Assembly: GCF_034180645.1 (NCBI RefSeq)
Contig: NZ_JAXFNY010000003.1
Span: 1 to 64,000, forward strand
Origin: Mobiluncus sp034180645
GTDB taxonomy: Bacteria > Actinomycetota > Actinomycetes > Actinomycetales > Actinomycetaceae
Direction: 5' to 3'
DNA length: 64,000 bases
This document shows, piece by piece, positions 44,281 through 53,245 of the stretch (its first letter is position 1; every line of letters starts with the position of its first letter). A program made the position numbers and the translations under genes. Below the pieces are notes generated by a model that saw only the letters and a program-made list of their open reading frames with translations, was not told the DNA's origin and made no database searches.

Positions 44281-45576
44281 CTAATCCGAAAAATTCTTTG
44301 GTACGGATGCCACCAGGGTGCCGTAGCGATACACCGAAAGCGGATAGAGATTCTCATCTGTGACCAGCAAATCCGCGCGTTTGCCCGTTGCAATTTCGCC
44401 GATGTTGGTCTGACCCAAAATACGGGCGCCCTGTACCGAGGCGCAGTACACCGCGTCAGTCAGTGGAATTCCCGCGCCTTTCCAGGCGCGGCGCACGATG
44501 TCTACCAGGTGCAAGTTTGGATCTTCCTGGACGGAGTTCGGTTCGCTCAAGGGCATGCCCGTGGCGGCGGTCGCGTTGCTGACAAACACTACTGAATCGC
44601 GTCCGACCAACTCAAACACGTTGCGCACGGCACTGAGGTCCACGTGCTCCCCGTCCGCAATCAGCTCCAGAATACAGCCGCCTCCGGCCGCGTCCGCCAG
44701 CAGCTCTAACATCGGGCCGGGGTGGCGATGGTGGAAGGGCTGCATCCCGTTAAAGAAGTGGGTCACCACGTAGCGGGGGCAACGCAGCTTTTCCGAGGGG
44801 GTCAGCCCCAGCTTTTCCCGCGTCCAGGCCGCGGCTCCACGCATAAATTCGGCGGAGGCGACCGTGTGTCCAAAGGCGGGAACCGCCCCGTTTTCAATCA
44901 AAACTTCCGCCACGGAACCGGAACCGATAGCGCGTTTGCCTTCCGGAGCCAGCGTCATCGATACCGTATGCCCGCGGGTAGTAATCATGAGTTCGCGGGT
45001 CAGGGCCGGGTTTGGCGGCTGGACTTGTGCAAAATCTTGGGACCCTAGGACGGCACGAGCCTGTTCCTCGCGTTCCTTGGCGCTGAGCCCTTCGGTCGGG
45101 AGGGAATCAGCGGGGGAGTCTCCGGGGAGCATCCCGGTCACACCCAACCGTCCCGACGCCAGGAACGGCCCTTCAAAGTGAATCCCGTCCAGTTCGCCTG
45201 CGTCACACAAATCTGCCATCATTTGGCCCTGTCGGCGCAGGTCCTCCGGGGAAGCTGTCGAGAGTGAACCGACCAGGGTGGTGGTGCCGTGTACCCGGTG
45301 CTCCCACACCGCGGTCATCATGGCTTCCACTGTGGCGGCGGTGGGGAAAGAGCTGCCCCCGCCTCCGTGGCAGTGGGTGTCGACCAGGCCCGGCAAAATG
45401 TAGCGCCCGTCAGTCGGGGAAGGTGCGGCCACGACTTCGGTACCGTAACCTGCCGCCTGCGCTTGGGGTGCTTCTCCCATCCACACTATGGAGTCCCCGT
45501 CAACAATGACAGCTCCATCAACGATTATGGAAGACGGCGTGACGATGCGCCCGCGTACTGCAAAAGGTTCACTCAT
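44281..45576 (-). CDS. nagA: N-acetylglucosamine-6-phosphate deacetylase family protein
   Basis: The 431-residue protein matches NagA over its length: HCH (His68, His70) in LVDTHCHGGGGS, Glu135 in HFEGPFL, metal-site histidines in FGHTVAS (His237) and THFFNGM (His273), and LIADGEHVD. NagA removes acetyl from GlcNAc-6-P for wall recycling or chitin use. The position that normally holds the catalytic aspartate (S/T-D-A) reads SNATAATG, with Asn334, so activity may be altered. The ATG at 45576 fits a leaderless promoter; longer starts are rejected. Confidence 0.85.
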   Translation of the reverse strand: MSEPFAVRGRIVTPSSIIVDGAVIVDGDSIVWMGEAPQAQAAGYGTEVVAAPSPTDGRYILPGLVDTHCHGGGGSSFPTAATVEAMMTAVWEHRVHGTTTLVGSLSTASPEDLRRQGQMMADLCDAGELDGIHFEGPFLASGRLGVTGMLPGDSPADSLPTEGLSAKEREEQARAVLGSQDFAQVQPPNPALTRELMITTRGHTVSMTLAPEGKRAIGSGSVAEVLIENGAVPAFGHTVASAEFMRGAAAWTREKLGLTPSEKLRCPRYVVTHFFNGMQPFHHRHPGPMLELLADAAGGGCILELIADGEHVDLSAVRNVFELVGRDSVVFVSNATAATGMPLSEPNSVQEDPNLHLVDIVRRAWKGAGIPLTDAVYCASVQGARILGQTNIGEIATGKRADLLVTDENLYPLSVYRYGTLVASVPKNFSD

Positions 45577-45588
45577 GTTCCGATTATC
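45577..45588 (-). promoter_or_regulatory. Leaderless promoter of nagA
   Basis: On the minus strand GATAAT (45588 to 45583) is followed by six bases and the nagA ATG at 45576. No ribosome binding site is present. Confidence 0.5.
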
Positions 45589-45750
45589 GCATTTTTGCGC
45601 TGTTTCAAAGTAATTTTTTCGCTCCCTAGTCGTGTCGAGCATCTGCCGGGTGGCGACCGGTTCGGGCGGCTGACGCCGTGGACGCGATGCCGGCAGTGCC
45701 GGGTTGGGGGTAAAACTGTTCGGGTTTACCCGGTATTAGACGAAATCCTT

Positions 45751-45762
45751 TAAGATAAAACC
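45751..45762 (+). promoter_or_regulatory. Leaderless promoter of the alpha/beta hydrolase gene
   Basis: TAAGAT (45751-45756) is followed by six bases and the ATG at 45763; the gap between the divergent nagA and hydrolase starts (45577-45762) shows no other clear signal. Confidence 0.55.
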
Positions 45763-46539
45763 ATGCTGAACATGATTGCCCGCGACATTATCCCCGGACC
45801 GATTGGTCCTACGATGGTGCTGCTTCACGCTTTCCCGATGGATCACCGGATGTGGCTGCCTACCGCGGACCGCTTGGGTGGGGTGCCGCTGCTGATGGTG
45901 GATGCGCCCGGATTTGGCCAGACTCCGCCGATGATGGACACCCCCTCGCTGGACGCGTTTGCGGATGAAATCGTGGCAAACCTGGGCAAGTTCGGCATCG
46001 AACGCATTATTCCGGTAGGTAACTCGCTGGGCGGCTACGTGGCGCTCACCATTTTGGAACGTCACCCGGATGTCGTGGCCGGTCTGGGGCTGATTGGGAC
46101 CCGGGCGGACGCGGATACGGTCAGCGAAAAAGCCGACCGGTTTGAAAACCTCATCACCATGCTGGCTGGGGACCGCGCGAGCCTGCTGACTCCTCAGATT
46201 GAATCCCAGTTCACCGCCTCGACCCGCCGGGCGCGCCCGGAAGTCGTGTCCGAGGCCGTGCAATGGTCCGAGGAAGCCTCCAACGAAGGAATTTCCTGGG
46301 CACAACGGGCTATGGCGGCGCGCCCGGACCAGATGGCGCTGCTGGAAAGTTTTGGCAAACCCGTCCTGGTCATGCGCGGTGAAGAGGACCCGGTCATTTC
46401 CCCCGAGCGTGCCGCCGCGATGGCTCAGGCCGCCCATACCGAGGTCGTGGAGGTCCACGAAACTTCGCACCTGGTGCCGATTGAAAATCCCGGTGCCGTC
46501 TCGCGCCGCCTGATGGCGCTGTACCCCCAGTGCATGTAA
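45763..46539 (+). CDS. Alpha/beta-hydrolase fold protein
   Basis: A 258-residue hydrolase with an oxyanion-hole segment LLHAFPMDHRMW, the nucleophile elbow GNSLGG (Ser88), an acid in EEDPVISPE and a C-terminal histidine in SHLVPIENPG. This is the general esterase/lipase/C-C hydrolase pattern (MhpC/BioH-like); the substrate cannot be deduced. It is divergent from nagA and convergent with the lipoprotein gene. Confidence 0.85.
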   Translation: MLNMIARDIIPGPIGPTMVLLHAFPMDHRMWLPTADRLGGVPLLMVDAPGFGQTPPMMDTPSLDAFADEIVANLGKFGIERIIPVGNSLGGYVALTILERHPDVVAGLGLIGTRADADTVSEKADRFENLITMLAGDRASLLTPQIESQFTASTRRARPEVVSEAVQWSEEASNEGISWAQRAMAARPDQMALLESFGKPVLVMRGEEDPVISPERAAAMAQAAHTEVVEVHETSHLVPIENPGAVSRRLMALYPQCM

Positions 46540-46560
46540 GCCGCGCGAAACCCCTCCAAC

Positions 46561-46582
46561 CTGCGGCAACGCCCTTGTGAAC
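46561..46582 (-). repeat. Dispersed intergenic motif GTTCACAAG..., minus-strand copy
   Basis: Read on the minus strand the sequence is GTTCACAAGGGCGTTGCCGC plus AG, closely matching copies at 56187, 61089 and 61162. It lies in the convergent gap between the hydrolase and lipoprotein genes. A shorter relative (GGGCGTTGCGG) lies at 46608-46618, and a CGCTA-TCGG-TAGCG hairpin is between them. Confidence 0.45.
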
Positions 46583-46620
46583 GCTATCGGTAGCGTAACT
46601 CGAAACGCGACCGCAACGCC

Positions 46621-47607
46621 CTAGTCCGCGCTCATCGCCGTGACGGCATCGGAGGCGCCCAAGACCGAAATCTTTTGGTTTTGGCTGGGTTTGTTCGGCA
46701 GGTTAAATAGCACCACGACCGTGTGCGTTTCGGTCAAGGTCGAGGCCGCAGCCGTTTTCCCGGTGTAAGCCTGAGCCAGGGGGGAGAGCTGGAGTTTCCG
46801 GGGAGACTTCATGGTCAAGTCGTAGTTCAGAGCGGCCATGACCAGGGCTCCGCCGTCCGTAGTGCCCAGGGCGATACAGCCGTCAGCGCCCGGCCGCGCG
46901 GTCATAGTGACTTCCAAACCGCGGTTTTGCTGGGCGAGGGCGGAATAGTCCGTGCGCCGCTGGGCGAAAGTTGCGGCAAAAGAATCAATCGCGGTGTCAA
47001 AAACGTCCTTGGCGTTGTTGGGGTCGTTGAGGAAGTCCGCGTAAGTTTTCGCCAAGGCTCCCGGCGAAACCACAAAGTCTTTGGAATCTGCCCGGGGCGT
47101 GGGCGAGCCGACTTCGGGCTTGAAAGTCGCGGGGAAGTTGGCTTTGGGGAACAGTTTCGCGTAGCCCCACACCGCGTAGTTAGCGCGCGGCGAGGACTGG
47201 ACAAAACCGAACACGTAGAGCGGCTGGCCTTCGACTGTGGGGGAAACCGTGTAGGCGTAGCGCGGCCAATCCGTAGCCTGCTGCACGACTGTGACCTGCG
47301 GATTCGCCAGTGGAAGCGCCCCCAGGTTGGCGCCGCGAGTCGTGTTCGTCATCAGGTATTCTCCGTTGCGCATACCCAGGGCCGGGTTCGTAAAACGGCT
47401 GGTCAGCTGTTGCCAGTCGCGAACGCCGTCCCCGGTTTGGGCCACGGCGTTGGCTTCGGCGGTGATTGCGGTGAAGCGTTGCTGGTCGATAGCGGGCGGT
47501 TCGTTGCCGCCGTTGGGGGAGGTCACGAGGGTGGGGGTGTAGGCGCAAGCGCTCAGGGCCAGGGCGGTCGCTCCGGCCGCAAGGAGGGTCGTCAGCTTAT
47601 TCGTCAT
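46621..47607 (-). CDS. Putative lipoprotein
   Basis: From the ATG at 47607, preceded by GGAGG, the product is 328 residues with a lipoprotein signal ending in LALSAC (lipidated Cys21). The mature part is soluble and of unknown fold. The gene overlaps the end of the upstream membrane-protein gene by 11 bases, so the two are co-expressed. A longer reading to 47763 lies inside that gene and is rejected. No known family was recognised. Confidence 0.75.
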   Translation of the reverse strand: MTNKLTTLLAAGATALALSACAYTPTLVTSPNGGNEPPAIDQQRFTAITAEANAVAQTGDGVRDWQQLTSRFTNPALGMRNGEYLMTNTTRGANLGALPLANPQVTVVQQATDWPRYAYTVSPTVEGQPLYVFGFVQSSPRANYAVWGYAKLFPKANFPATFKPEVGSPTPRADSKDFVVSPGALAKTYADFLNDPNNAKDVFDTAIDSFAATFAQRRTDYSALAQQNRGLEVTMTARPGADGCIALGTTDGGALVMAALNYDLTMKSPRKLQLSPLAQAYTGKTAAASTLTETHTVVVLFNLPNKPSQNQKISVLGASDAVTAMSAD

Positions 47608-48538
47608 GGGAGGCCTCCGTTTCTGGGTCTGTTGCGTCGTCGCTCTCCGGTTGGTGCCGCCATTTTTTGCCACGTTTAGGCTGGTCAGATGCTTCTTCAG
47701 CCATGCGCAATGAGCGGCGTGTGGGGTGGACTGCCGGAATGACGCCGGTGTCCGTGGGGGCATCGCCGGTGACCGCGGAAGTGACCTGACTGGCGAGCTG
47801 GCGTGCCTGATCCTTTTCCAACGTATCCAAACGTTTGGCGCGCGAACGCCGTTCGGACAGCACCAGCAAGGCCAGGTAAGTCCCGATAGCTCCAGCGGCG
47901 ATAATCCCCACGATGGTCATGAGGATAGCCGAGATGCTGGAGGGCTCATTTTTCAGTTTCCACTTCAGTTCCAACTGTGGTCCCGCCGCTTTGTCCGGGG
48001 GGTTGACCACGAAAGCGACCGCGCTCCATCGGTTATCGCTCAGTTGCCAGTTCAGAGAGGCGTGACCGGTGCCGCGAGCGCTTTGTTTCCAAATGTCTAA
48101 GGACGTTAGATCTGCCGCGTCGTTTTGGGCGGGGGACGCCAACTGTTGCAAACCACCCGGCAAAGTTTGTTCGCCAGGAGCAGAATTAGTTTTTTTCGCC
48201 TCGACGCTGCGGGAGGTGAGCAGATTATCGGCTTTGAAACCGGTCAGTTCCAAGTGATTGACCGATTTGGCAAAATCCATTGCATCTGTGGTCAGGGCGA
48301 TTCCTAAAAAAACTTCCTGTTTTGCCGGCCCGGTAGCGCGAATCGTGACCTTTTCCCCGGTGGATTCCAACAGATTCTCTCCCGTCAGGACGATTGCCGA
48401 CTTGGTCGGTTCGCTGTGAAACTCCACGTTGGCACTGGGACGCAGGAAAGTCAGGCGAGATATTCCAACAAAGGCCACCAAAAGTGAGACAATCAGCAGG
48501 GCAATGCTGAGATAGCGGGTGGTGCGATTCGATGACAT
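47597..48538 (-). CDS. Two-span membrane protein of unknown function
   Basis: A 313-residue protein with an N-terminal span (about 10-30), an extracytoplasmic domain of about 170 residues, a second span (about 203-228) and a charged cytoplasmic tail ending in acidic residues. AAGGAGA precedes the ATG at 48538. It is coupled to the lipoprotein gene downstream; together they look like an envelope complex, but no family was recognised. Confidence 0.7.
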   Translation of the reverse strand: MSSNRTTRYLSIALLIVSLLVAFVGISRLTFLRPSANVEFHSEPTKSAIVLTGENLLESTGEKVTIRATGPAKQEVFLGIALTTDAMDFAKSVNHLELTGFKADNLLTSRSVEAKKTNSAPGEQTLPGGLQQLASPAQNDAADLTSLDIWKQSARGTGHASLNWQLSDNRWSAVAFVVNPPDKAAGPQLELKWKLKNEPSSISAILMTIVGIIAAGAIGTYLALLVLSERRSRAKRLDTLEKDQARQLASQVTSAVTGDAPTDTGVIPAVHPTRRSLRMAEEASDQPKRGKKWRHQPESDDATDPETEASHDE

Positions 48539-48674
48539 GGGTCTCCTTGAGAATTTTGGAACCGGCTACCATTTACTTTAGCGAGATTGGCGGTTCACAG
48601 CGACTTAGCCATGTCATAAAGGTTCGTGTAAATGGTTAATCAGAGATTTTTTCGTTATAGACTTAGGGTATCGT

Positions 48675-48680
48675 TATACT
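48675..48680 (+). promoter_or_regulatory. Candidate promoter of the DivIVA-like gene
   Basis: TATACT (48675-48680) is a good -10, with TTCGTT (48651-48656) as a weak -35 at 18 bases. It would give a leader of about 50 bases ending in AGGAGG before the GTG at 48739. Confidence 0.5.
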
Positions 48681-48738
48681 AAGTTTGGCGGGGCAGGTTA
48701 ATTTGCCCGTTGGTTGACGTCTTTAGGAGGACTCACAA

Positions 48739-50070
48739 GTGACCGAAGAGCAGACAGATTTTCCAATCGTGATGCGCGGGTACGACCGCGTTCAGGTTGA
48801 CCTGCAGATTCAAACTTTAATGACGGCTTTGGCCGAGGCACGTCGTGAGGTAGAGACCCTTGACGCGCGTAACGCAACCCTGGCAGGGGATTTGGGTGAA
48901 GCTCAGCGCCGTCTAAAGGAAAGCGACAAGTCGAGTTATACCGGTCTGGGCGAACGCATCGAACAGTTGCTGCGTTCCGCTGAGGAACAGTCCACCACCG
49001 TTATTAATAAGGCGAACGCTGACGCGGAATCCTTGCTGGAAAAGACCCGTTCTAACACGCAGCGCCTGACTCAGCGCGCCGAAGCCGAAGCGGCTTCCAT
49101 GCTGGCTGAGGCTCGCCGCGAAGCTGAGGAACGCACCACCCAGGCGGAAACCGAAGCGGAAACCGTGCTCACCAACGCGCAGCACCGCGCTGATGAACTG
49201 GTAGCCGCGGCGGAACGCGAAGCGGCCTCGCTGCGCGCCGAAGTGAACACTCAGGTCAACGACCTGCGCGCCACTGCTGACCGCGAAACCGAACTGCAGC
49301 GCGCCCAAGCCGAAAAGGATTACGTAGAAGCCCGGGTTAAGGCTGAACAGGAAACCACGGCTCTGCGCAACGAAGCGGCGACCGAGATTCAGGAACTGCG
49401 CGAAACCGCGACTGCCGAAGCCACCCAGGTGCGCGAACAGGCTCAGCAAATGGCTGAGAAGCTGCTGGTGGAAACCCGCGCCGAAGCCGACAAGATTATC
49501 TCCAACGCTCGCGCCGAAGCCGAGCGTCTGCGTGCCGAGTCCGAACAGGCTCGCCAAGACACCGAAACTGAGATTGCTTCCGCGCGTGCGGCCGCTCGTG
49601 AAGCCGACGCACAGGCTCACGAACAGGCTCGGGCCGAAACCTCCGCGATGGTTGCCACCGCGAAGGCGCAGGTCGCTGACGCTGAGAAGCACCTCGGCGA
49701 GACCTTGCAGCGTGCCGAGCGCCTGCTGACCGATACCGATGCCGTGGTGCGTCGCCGTCAAGAGGATGCCCGCCGTACTGCTGAGGCCACCATCTCGGCT
49801 GCGGAAGTCGAAGCGCAACAGCTGCGCGAAGCTGCTCGTGCCGAAGCTCAAGCCGAACGTGCCGCCGCCCAGCGCACGGTCGAAAAGCTGGAACGTCAGC
49901 GCGAATCCGTGGCGGCCTACCTCGACGAAATGCGTGGCCTGCTGGGGTCGCGTGCCGCCGATGCCATCTCAGGCTTGCAGGCTTTGGAAGAGGACGAAGA
50001 AACCCGCGAACCGGTAGAGTTGCCGGCCGATGTGGACGCTTACGCCCTGCCGGAAGAAGCCAGCGAATAA
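48739..50070 (+). CDS. DivIVA-domain-like long coiled-coil protein
   Basis: The 443-residue protein begins with FPIVMRGYDRVQVDLQIQ, similar to the lipid-binding N-terminus of DivIVA, and then forms an almost uninterrupted coiled coil (about 30-405) rich in Ala, Glu, Arg and Gln with recurrent AEAE/ARREAEE units. The C-terminus is acidic. Similar proteins (Wag31, Scy, FilP) organise polar growth and division in actinobacteria. GTG at 48739 is backed by AGGAGG. The exact subtype is unclear. Confidence 0.8.
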   Translation: MTEEQTDFPIVMRGYDRVQVDLQIQTLMTALAEARREVETLDARNATLAGDLGEAQRRLKESDKSSYTGLGERIEQLLRSAEEQSTTVINKANADAESLLEKTRSNTQRLTQRAEAEAASMLAEARREAEERTTQAETEAETVLTNAQHRADELVAAAEREAASLRAEVNTQVNDLRATADRETELQRAQAEKDYVEARVKAEQETTALRNEAATEIQELRETATAEATQVREQAQQMAEKLLVETRAEADKIISNARAEAERLRAESEQARQDTETEIASARAAAREADAQAHEQARAETSAMVATAKAQVADAEKHLGETLQRAERLLTDTDAVVRRRQEDARRTAEATISAAEVEAQQLREAARAEAQAERAAAQRTVEKLERQRESVAAYLDEMRGLLGSRAADAISGLQALEEDEETREPVELPADVDAYALPEEASE

Positions 50071-50090
50071 CCTTTTTCATGACACCCCCA

Positions 50091-50122
50091 AGTTTTGGCG
50101 GTCCTGCGGGGCCGCCAAAACT
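50091..50122 (+). terminator. Intrinsic terminator after the DivIVA-like gene
   Basis: AGTTTTGGCGG (50091-50101) pairs with CCGCCAAAACT (50112-50122), extendable to 14 pairs with a G-U, around a small GC-rich loop. A weaker T-run follows at 50125-50143. Confidence 0.7.
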
Positions 50123-50164
50123 ACATTTTGCGCACATTTTTACCTAAATGCCACGACCACCACG

Positions 50165-50176
50165 TAGGATGGTACT
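50165..50176 (+). promoter_or_regulatory. Leaderless promoter of glgP
   Basis: TAGGAT (50165-50170) is followed by six bases and the GTG at 50177, with no ribosome binding site. Confidence 0.5.
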
Positions 50177-52798
50177 GTGAAAGCAATACGACGATTTACT
50201 GTTCGCTCCGTCCTTCCCGAAAATTTGAAGCCAATTGGTACTTTGGCTCAAAATCTGCGCTGGTCCTGGCACCGGCCCTCCCGCGATTTCTTCGCGTCCT
50301 TAGATCCGCAAGTCTGGGAGGAAGTCGGCCACGACCCGGCGGCTTTCCTCGGTTCGGTTTCCGTCCAGAAACTGGACGAGCTCTCGGCAAACCAGGACAT
50401 TGTGAACCAGGCTGCGGCTTTGGAACGCGACCTGGGCGATTACCTGGAAAAGCCGCAGTGGTTCCAGTCCCAGTTCAACAATGCCGACAAGCCCAGCGCG
50501 ATTGGGTATTTCTCGGCTGAATTCGGCGTGACGGCCGTTTTGCCGCAGTACTCCGGCGGCCTGGGGATTTTGGCTGGCGACCACCTGAAGTCCGCCTCTG
50601 ACCTGGGCGTTCCTATTATCGGCGTGGGCCTGCTCTACCAGGCTGGCTACTTCCGTCAATCCCTGACCCGCGAAGGCTGGCAGCGCGAATCCTACCCGGT
50701 CATCGACCCGGATAACATGCCGCTGACTCTGTTGCGCGAAGACGACGGCACCCCCGCGCTGGTGGAAGTGCCTTTGCCCGACCACCGCACCCTGTATGCC
50801 CAAGTGTGGGTCGCAAAAGTCGGCCGCATCGCCCTGCTGATGATGGACTCTGACGTGGCCAAGAACGATGAGGCCGCCCGCCTGGTGACCGACCGCCTTT
50901 ACGGCGGGTCGAAAGATCATCGGATGGAACAGGAACTGTTGCTCGGTGTGGGCGGGGTGAAGGCCCTGCGCGCCTACAGCCGTTTGACCGGCGCGCCGAC
51001 CCCCGAGGTCTATCACTGCAACGAAGGCCACGCCGGATTCATGGCGGTGGAACGTATCCGCGAGCTGATGACCGGCGAGGAACACCTCGACTTCGGCACG
51101 GCTATCGAAGCGGTGCGTTCCGGCACGCTGTTCACCACCCACACGCCGGTTCCCGCCGGTATCGACCGTTTCGACCGGTCCTTGGTGCAACGTTACCTGG
51201 CGCCAATCGAGATTCCCGGTGTGACGACCGACCAGCTGCTGGCTCTGGGTGCGGAAACGTACGAGGGTGGGGATCCCAACGTATTCAACATGGCGGTTTT
51301 GGGTTTGCGCATGGCGCGGATGGCCAACGGCGTGGCCCAGCTGCACGGCAACGTTTCGCGCGGCATGTTCCACCAGCTATGGCCTGGATTTGATGTCTCC
51401 GAGGTGCCCATCACCTCTATCACCAACGGTGTACATGGCCCGACCTGGACTGATGGTCGTTTGGCGCAGTTGGCTCGCGGTCACCAGGATCCTGGCGAGC
51501 ACGTCAACACCTACCGGTGGGTGCGTCCGCCCGAGGAAGGCGGCGTCAGCGATGAGGAACTCTGGGAACTGCGCCGTGAACTGCGCGAACAGCTGGTTCT
51601 CGATGCTCGCCGGCGGGTGCGCGAATCCTGGCTGGAACGCGGGGCATCCCCGGCTGAGCTGGATTGGACGAATAAAATCCTCGACCCTGACGTCTTGACC
51701 ATTGGTTTTGCCCGCCGCGTGCCGACTTACAAGCGTCTGACGCTGATGATTAATAACCCGGAGCGGATGGCGGCCATTTTGACGAATAAAGAACGTCCGG
51801 TGCAAATCATCGTGGCTGGGAAATCCCACCCGGACGATGAACAGGGCGTCAGCCTGATTCAGCGCCTGGTGGCTTTCGCTGACCAGTACGATGTGCGCGA
51901 CCGCATCGCTTTCCTGCCCAACTACGACATGGACATGGCCCAAACCCTGATGCCCGGCGTGGACGTGTGGCTGAACAACCCGCTGCGTCCCTTGGAGGCC
52001 TCCGGGACTTCCGGCATGAAGTGCGCCATCAACGGCGCTTTAAACCTGTCCATCCTGGACGGCTGGTGGGACGAAATGTATGACGGCCGCAATGGCTGGG
52101 CCATCCCCACTGCTGACGGAGTCGACGACCCGGAGCGCCGCGACGCTATCGAGGCCGAAGGCCTGTACAACCTCATCGAGAACACGGTCGCCCCGCGCTT
52201 CTACGATCGAGACGCGAACGGAATTCCGCGCAACTGGATGGAAATGGTGCGCCACACGCTGGCGACCTTGGGTCCGCGTGTGCAGGCGCAGCGCATGGTT
52301 AGCGAGTACGTAGAAAACCTCTACACCCCGATTGCTGCTTCCAGCCGGGTGCTGAACAGCGCTGGTCATCAAGAGGCTCGTGAACTGGCGGCTTACAAGG
52401 CGCGGGTACGTTCGGGCTGGAATCAGGTCGCGGTGAAGCATGTCGTCTCCAAGGTTGGTGACGTGGCGACCGTGGGGGATAGCGCCTCATTCTTTGCTGA
52501 TGTCCAGCTGGGGAACCTGCGTCCCGAGGATGTTGAGGTACAGCTGCTGCTGGGCCGTGTCACGACCAACGACGACCTGTCCGGCTTTGAGGTCCTGGCG
52601 ATGCAGGCAGAACGCGAAGAAAACGGCGTGGTGTCCTACCGCTTGGAGACGCACCTGAACAACGCCGGTCCGCTGGGTTACCAAGTTCGCGTGGTGCCGA
52701 ACCATCCGCTGATGGCCGGTTACACCGAACTGGGCCTGGTCACCAACGCCGAGCGTGCCGCCGATAACCCGGAGACGCACTACTTCTTCGGCAGCTAA
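50177..52798 (+). CDS. glgP: Alpha-glucan phosphorylase (GT35)
   Basis: An 873-residue phosphorylase of the type with N-terminal DUF3417 (about 10-120), distinct from the E. coli-like form. It releases glucose-1-phosphate from alpha-1,4-glucan. Visible motifs are AEFGVTAVLPQYSGGLGILAGDH, split by family into substrate-binding segments, VYHCNEGHAGFM, and the pyridoxal-phosphate lysine region EASGTSGMKCAINGAL. GTG start at 50177. In actinobacteria it degrades glycogen or GlgE-made glucan; glgE and glgB lie 3.5 kb downstream. Confidence 0.93.
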   Translation: MKAIRRFTVRSVLPENLKPIGTLAQNLRWSWHRPSRDFFASLDPQVWEEVGHDPAAFLGSVSVQKLDELSANQDIVNQAAALERDLGDYLEKPQWFQSQFNNADKPSAIGYFSAEFGVTAVLPQYSGGLGILAGDHLKSASDLGVPIIGVGLLYQAGYFRQSLTREGWQRESYPVIDPDNMPLTLLREDDGTPALVEVPLPDHRTLYAQVWVAKVGRIALLMMDSDVAKNDEAARLVTDRLYGGSKDHRMEQELLLGVGGVKALRAYSRLTGAPTPEVYHCNEGHAGFMAVERIRELMTGEEHLDFGTAIEAVRSGTLFTTHTPVPAGIDRFDRSLVQRYLAPIEIPGVTTDQLLALGAETYEGGDPNVFNMAVLGLRMARMANGVAQLHGNVSRGMFHQLWPGFDVSEVPITSITNGVHGPTWTDGRLAQLARGHQDPGEHVNTYRWVRPPEEGGVSDEELWELRRELREQLVLDARRRVRESWLERGASPAELDWTNKILDPDVLTIGFARRVPTYKRLTLMINNPERMAAILTNKERPVQIIVAGKSHPDDEQGVSLIQRLVAFADQYDVRDRIAFLPNYDMDMAQTLMPGVDVWLNNPLRPLEASGTSGMKCAINGALNLSILDGWWDEMYDGRNGWAIPTADGVDDPERRDAIEAEGLYNLIENTVAPRFYDRDANGIPRNWMEMVRHTLATLGPRVQAQRMVSEYVENLYTPIAASSRVLNSAGHQEARELAAYKARVRSGWNQVAVKHVVSKVGDVATVGDSASFFADVQLGNLRPEDVEVQLLLGRVTTNDDLSGFEVLAMQAEREENGVVSYRLETHLNNAGPLGYQVRVVPNHPLMAGYTELGLVTNAERAADNPETHYFFGS

Positions 52799-52823
52799 GT
52801 TCGCCGGGTTTTGCCCGCTTTTT

Positions 52824-52856
52824 GCCCGGTCGGCTGGGATTCCCAGCCGACCGGGC
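52824..52856 (+). terminator. Intrinsic terminator after glgP
   Basis: A near-perfect 33-base palindrome (GCCCGGTCGGCTGGG and its complement) is followed by TTTCTCT, 26 bases past the glgP stop. Confidence 0.8.
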
Positions 52857-52926
52857 TTTCTCTATGGCTGCGGGCGTTTGCGCCGCTGTTTGTTGGCGGG
52901 CTACTCGCCGGGTTGCGCCTAAAGGT

Positions 52927-52976
52927 GGAGAATAGCCGGGTAGCTGCCAATAATGGCAGCTACCCGGCTATTCTCC
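52927..52976. repeat. Dispersed hairpin repeat family B, copy 2
   Basis: A perfect 23-bp stem pairs 52927-52949 with 52954-52976 around ATAA and is followed by CCTTTTAA. The inner GCCGGGTAGCTGCCA arm is identical to the copy at 26702-26753, while the outer base pairs differ on both arms. As glgP already has a terminator, this is either a second terminator or an independent element. Confidence 0.7.
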
Positions 52977-53060
52977 CCTTTTAATCCACTCGCGCCCCGA
53001 AACCCGGTAACAAACAGCCCCGAAATTCCTCGGATAACCCGCAATAAACCCTATTTAAAC

Positions 53061-53111
53061 GGCTCGGTGTGCCATATATGGCACACCGAGCCAAATTAAT
53101 AGGATTAACGC
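53061..53111 (+). repeat. Dispersed hairpin repeat family A, copy 2
   Basis: The 32-base perfect palindrome (53061-53092) and its right flank AAATTAATAGGATTAACG match the copy at 22010-22060. The second stem pair is G-C here and C-G in copy 1, so pairing is kept. It lies 154 bases upstream of the tetR start. The rest of the glgP-tetR gap holds the two hairpins above and nothing else recognised. Confidence 0.75.
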
Positions 53112-53245
53112 TCAGATTCCGGGGAATTGCGGCCAGGTGCGGGATTTTTCGCGAAAACCGGGCCAGTCGGCGCGGCAATGGAACGAACGGTCAAAAATTC
53201 GCCATACTGTCAGTTAGATGGATTGATTCGCGGAAAGGACCGGCG

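Noticed and set aside
22010..53111. Inverted repeats as transposon ends
   Set aside because: The palindromes are single hairpins, no transposase or target duplication is seen, and the two copies flank 31 kb of ordinary genes.
53069..53245. N-terminal extension of the TetR protein starting in the palindrome (MPYMAHR...)
   Set aside because: The same peptide appears in the unrelated copy of repeat A at 22018, so it only reflects the repeat. A GTG with a good ribosome binding site lies at 53246.
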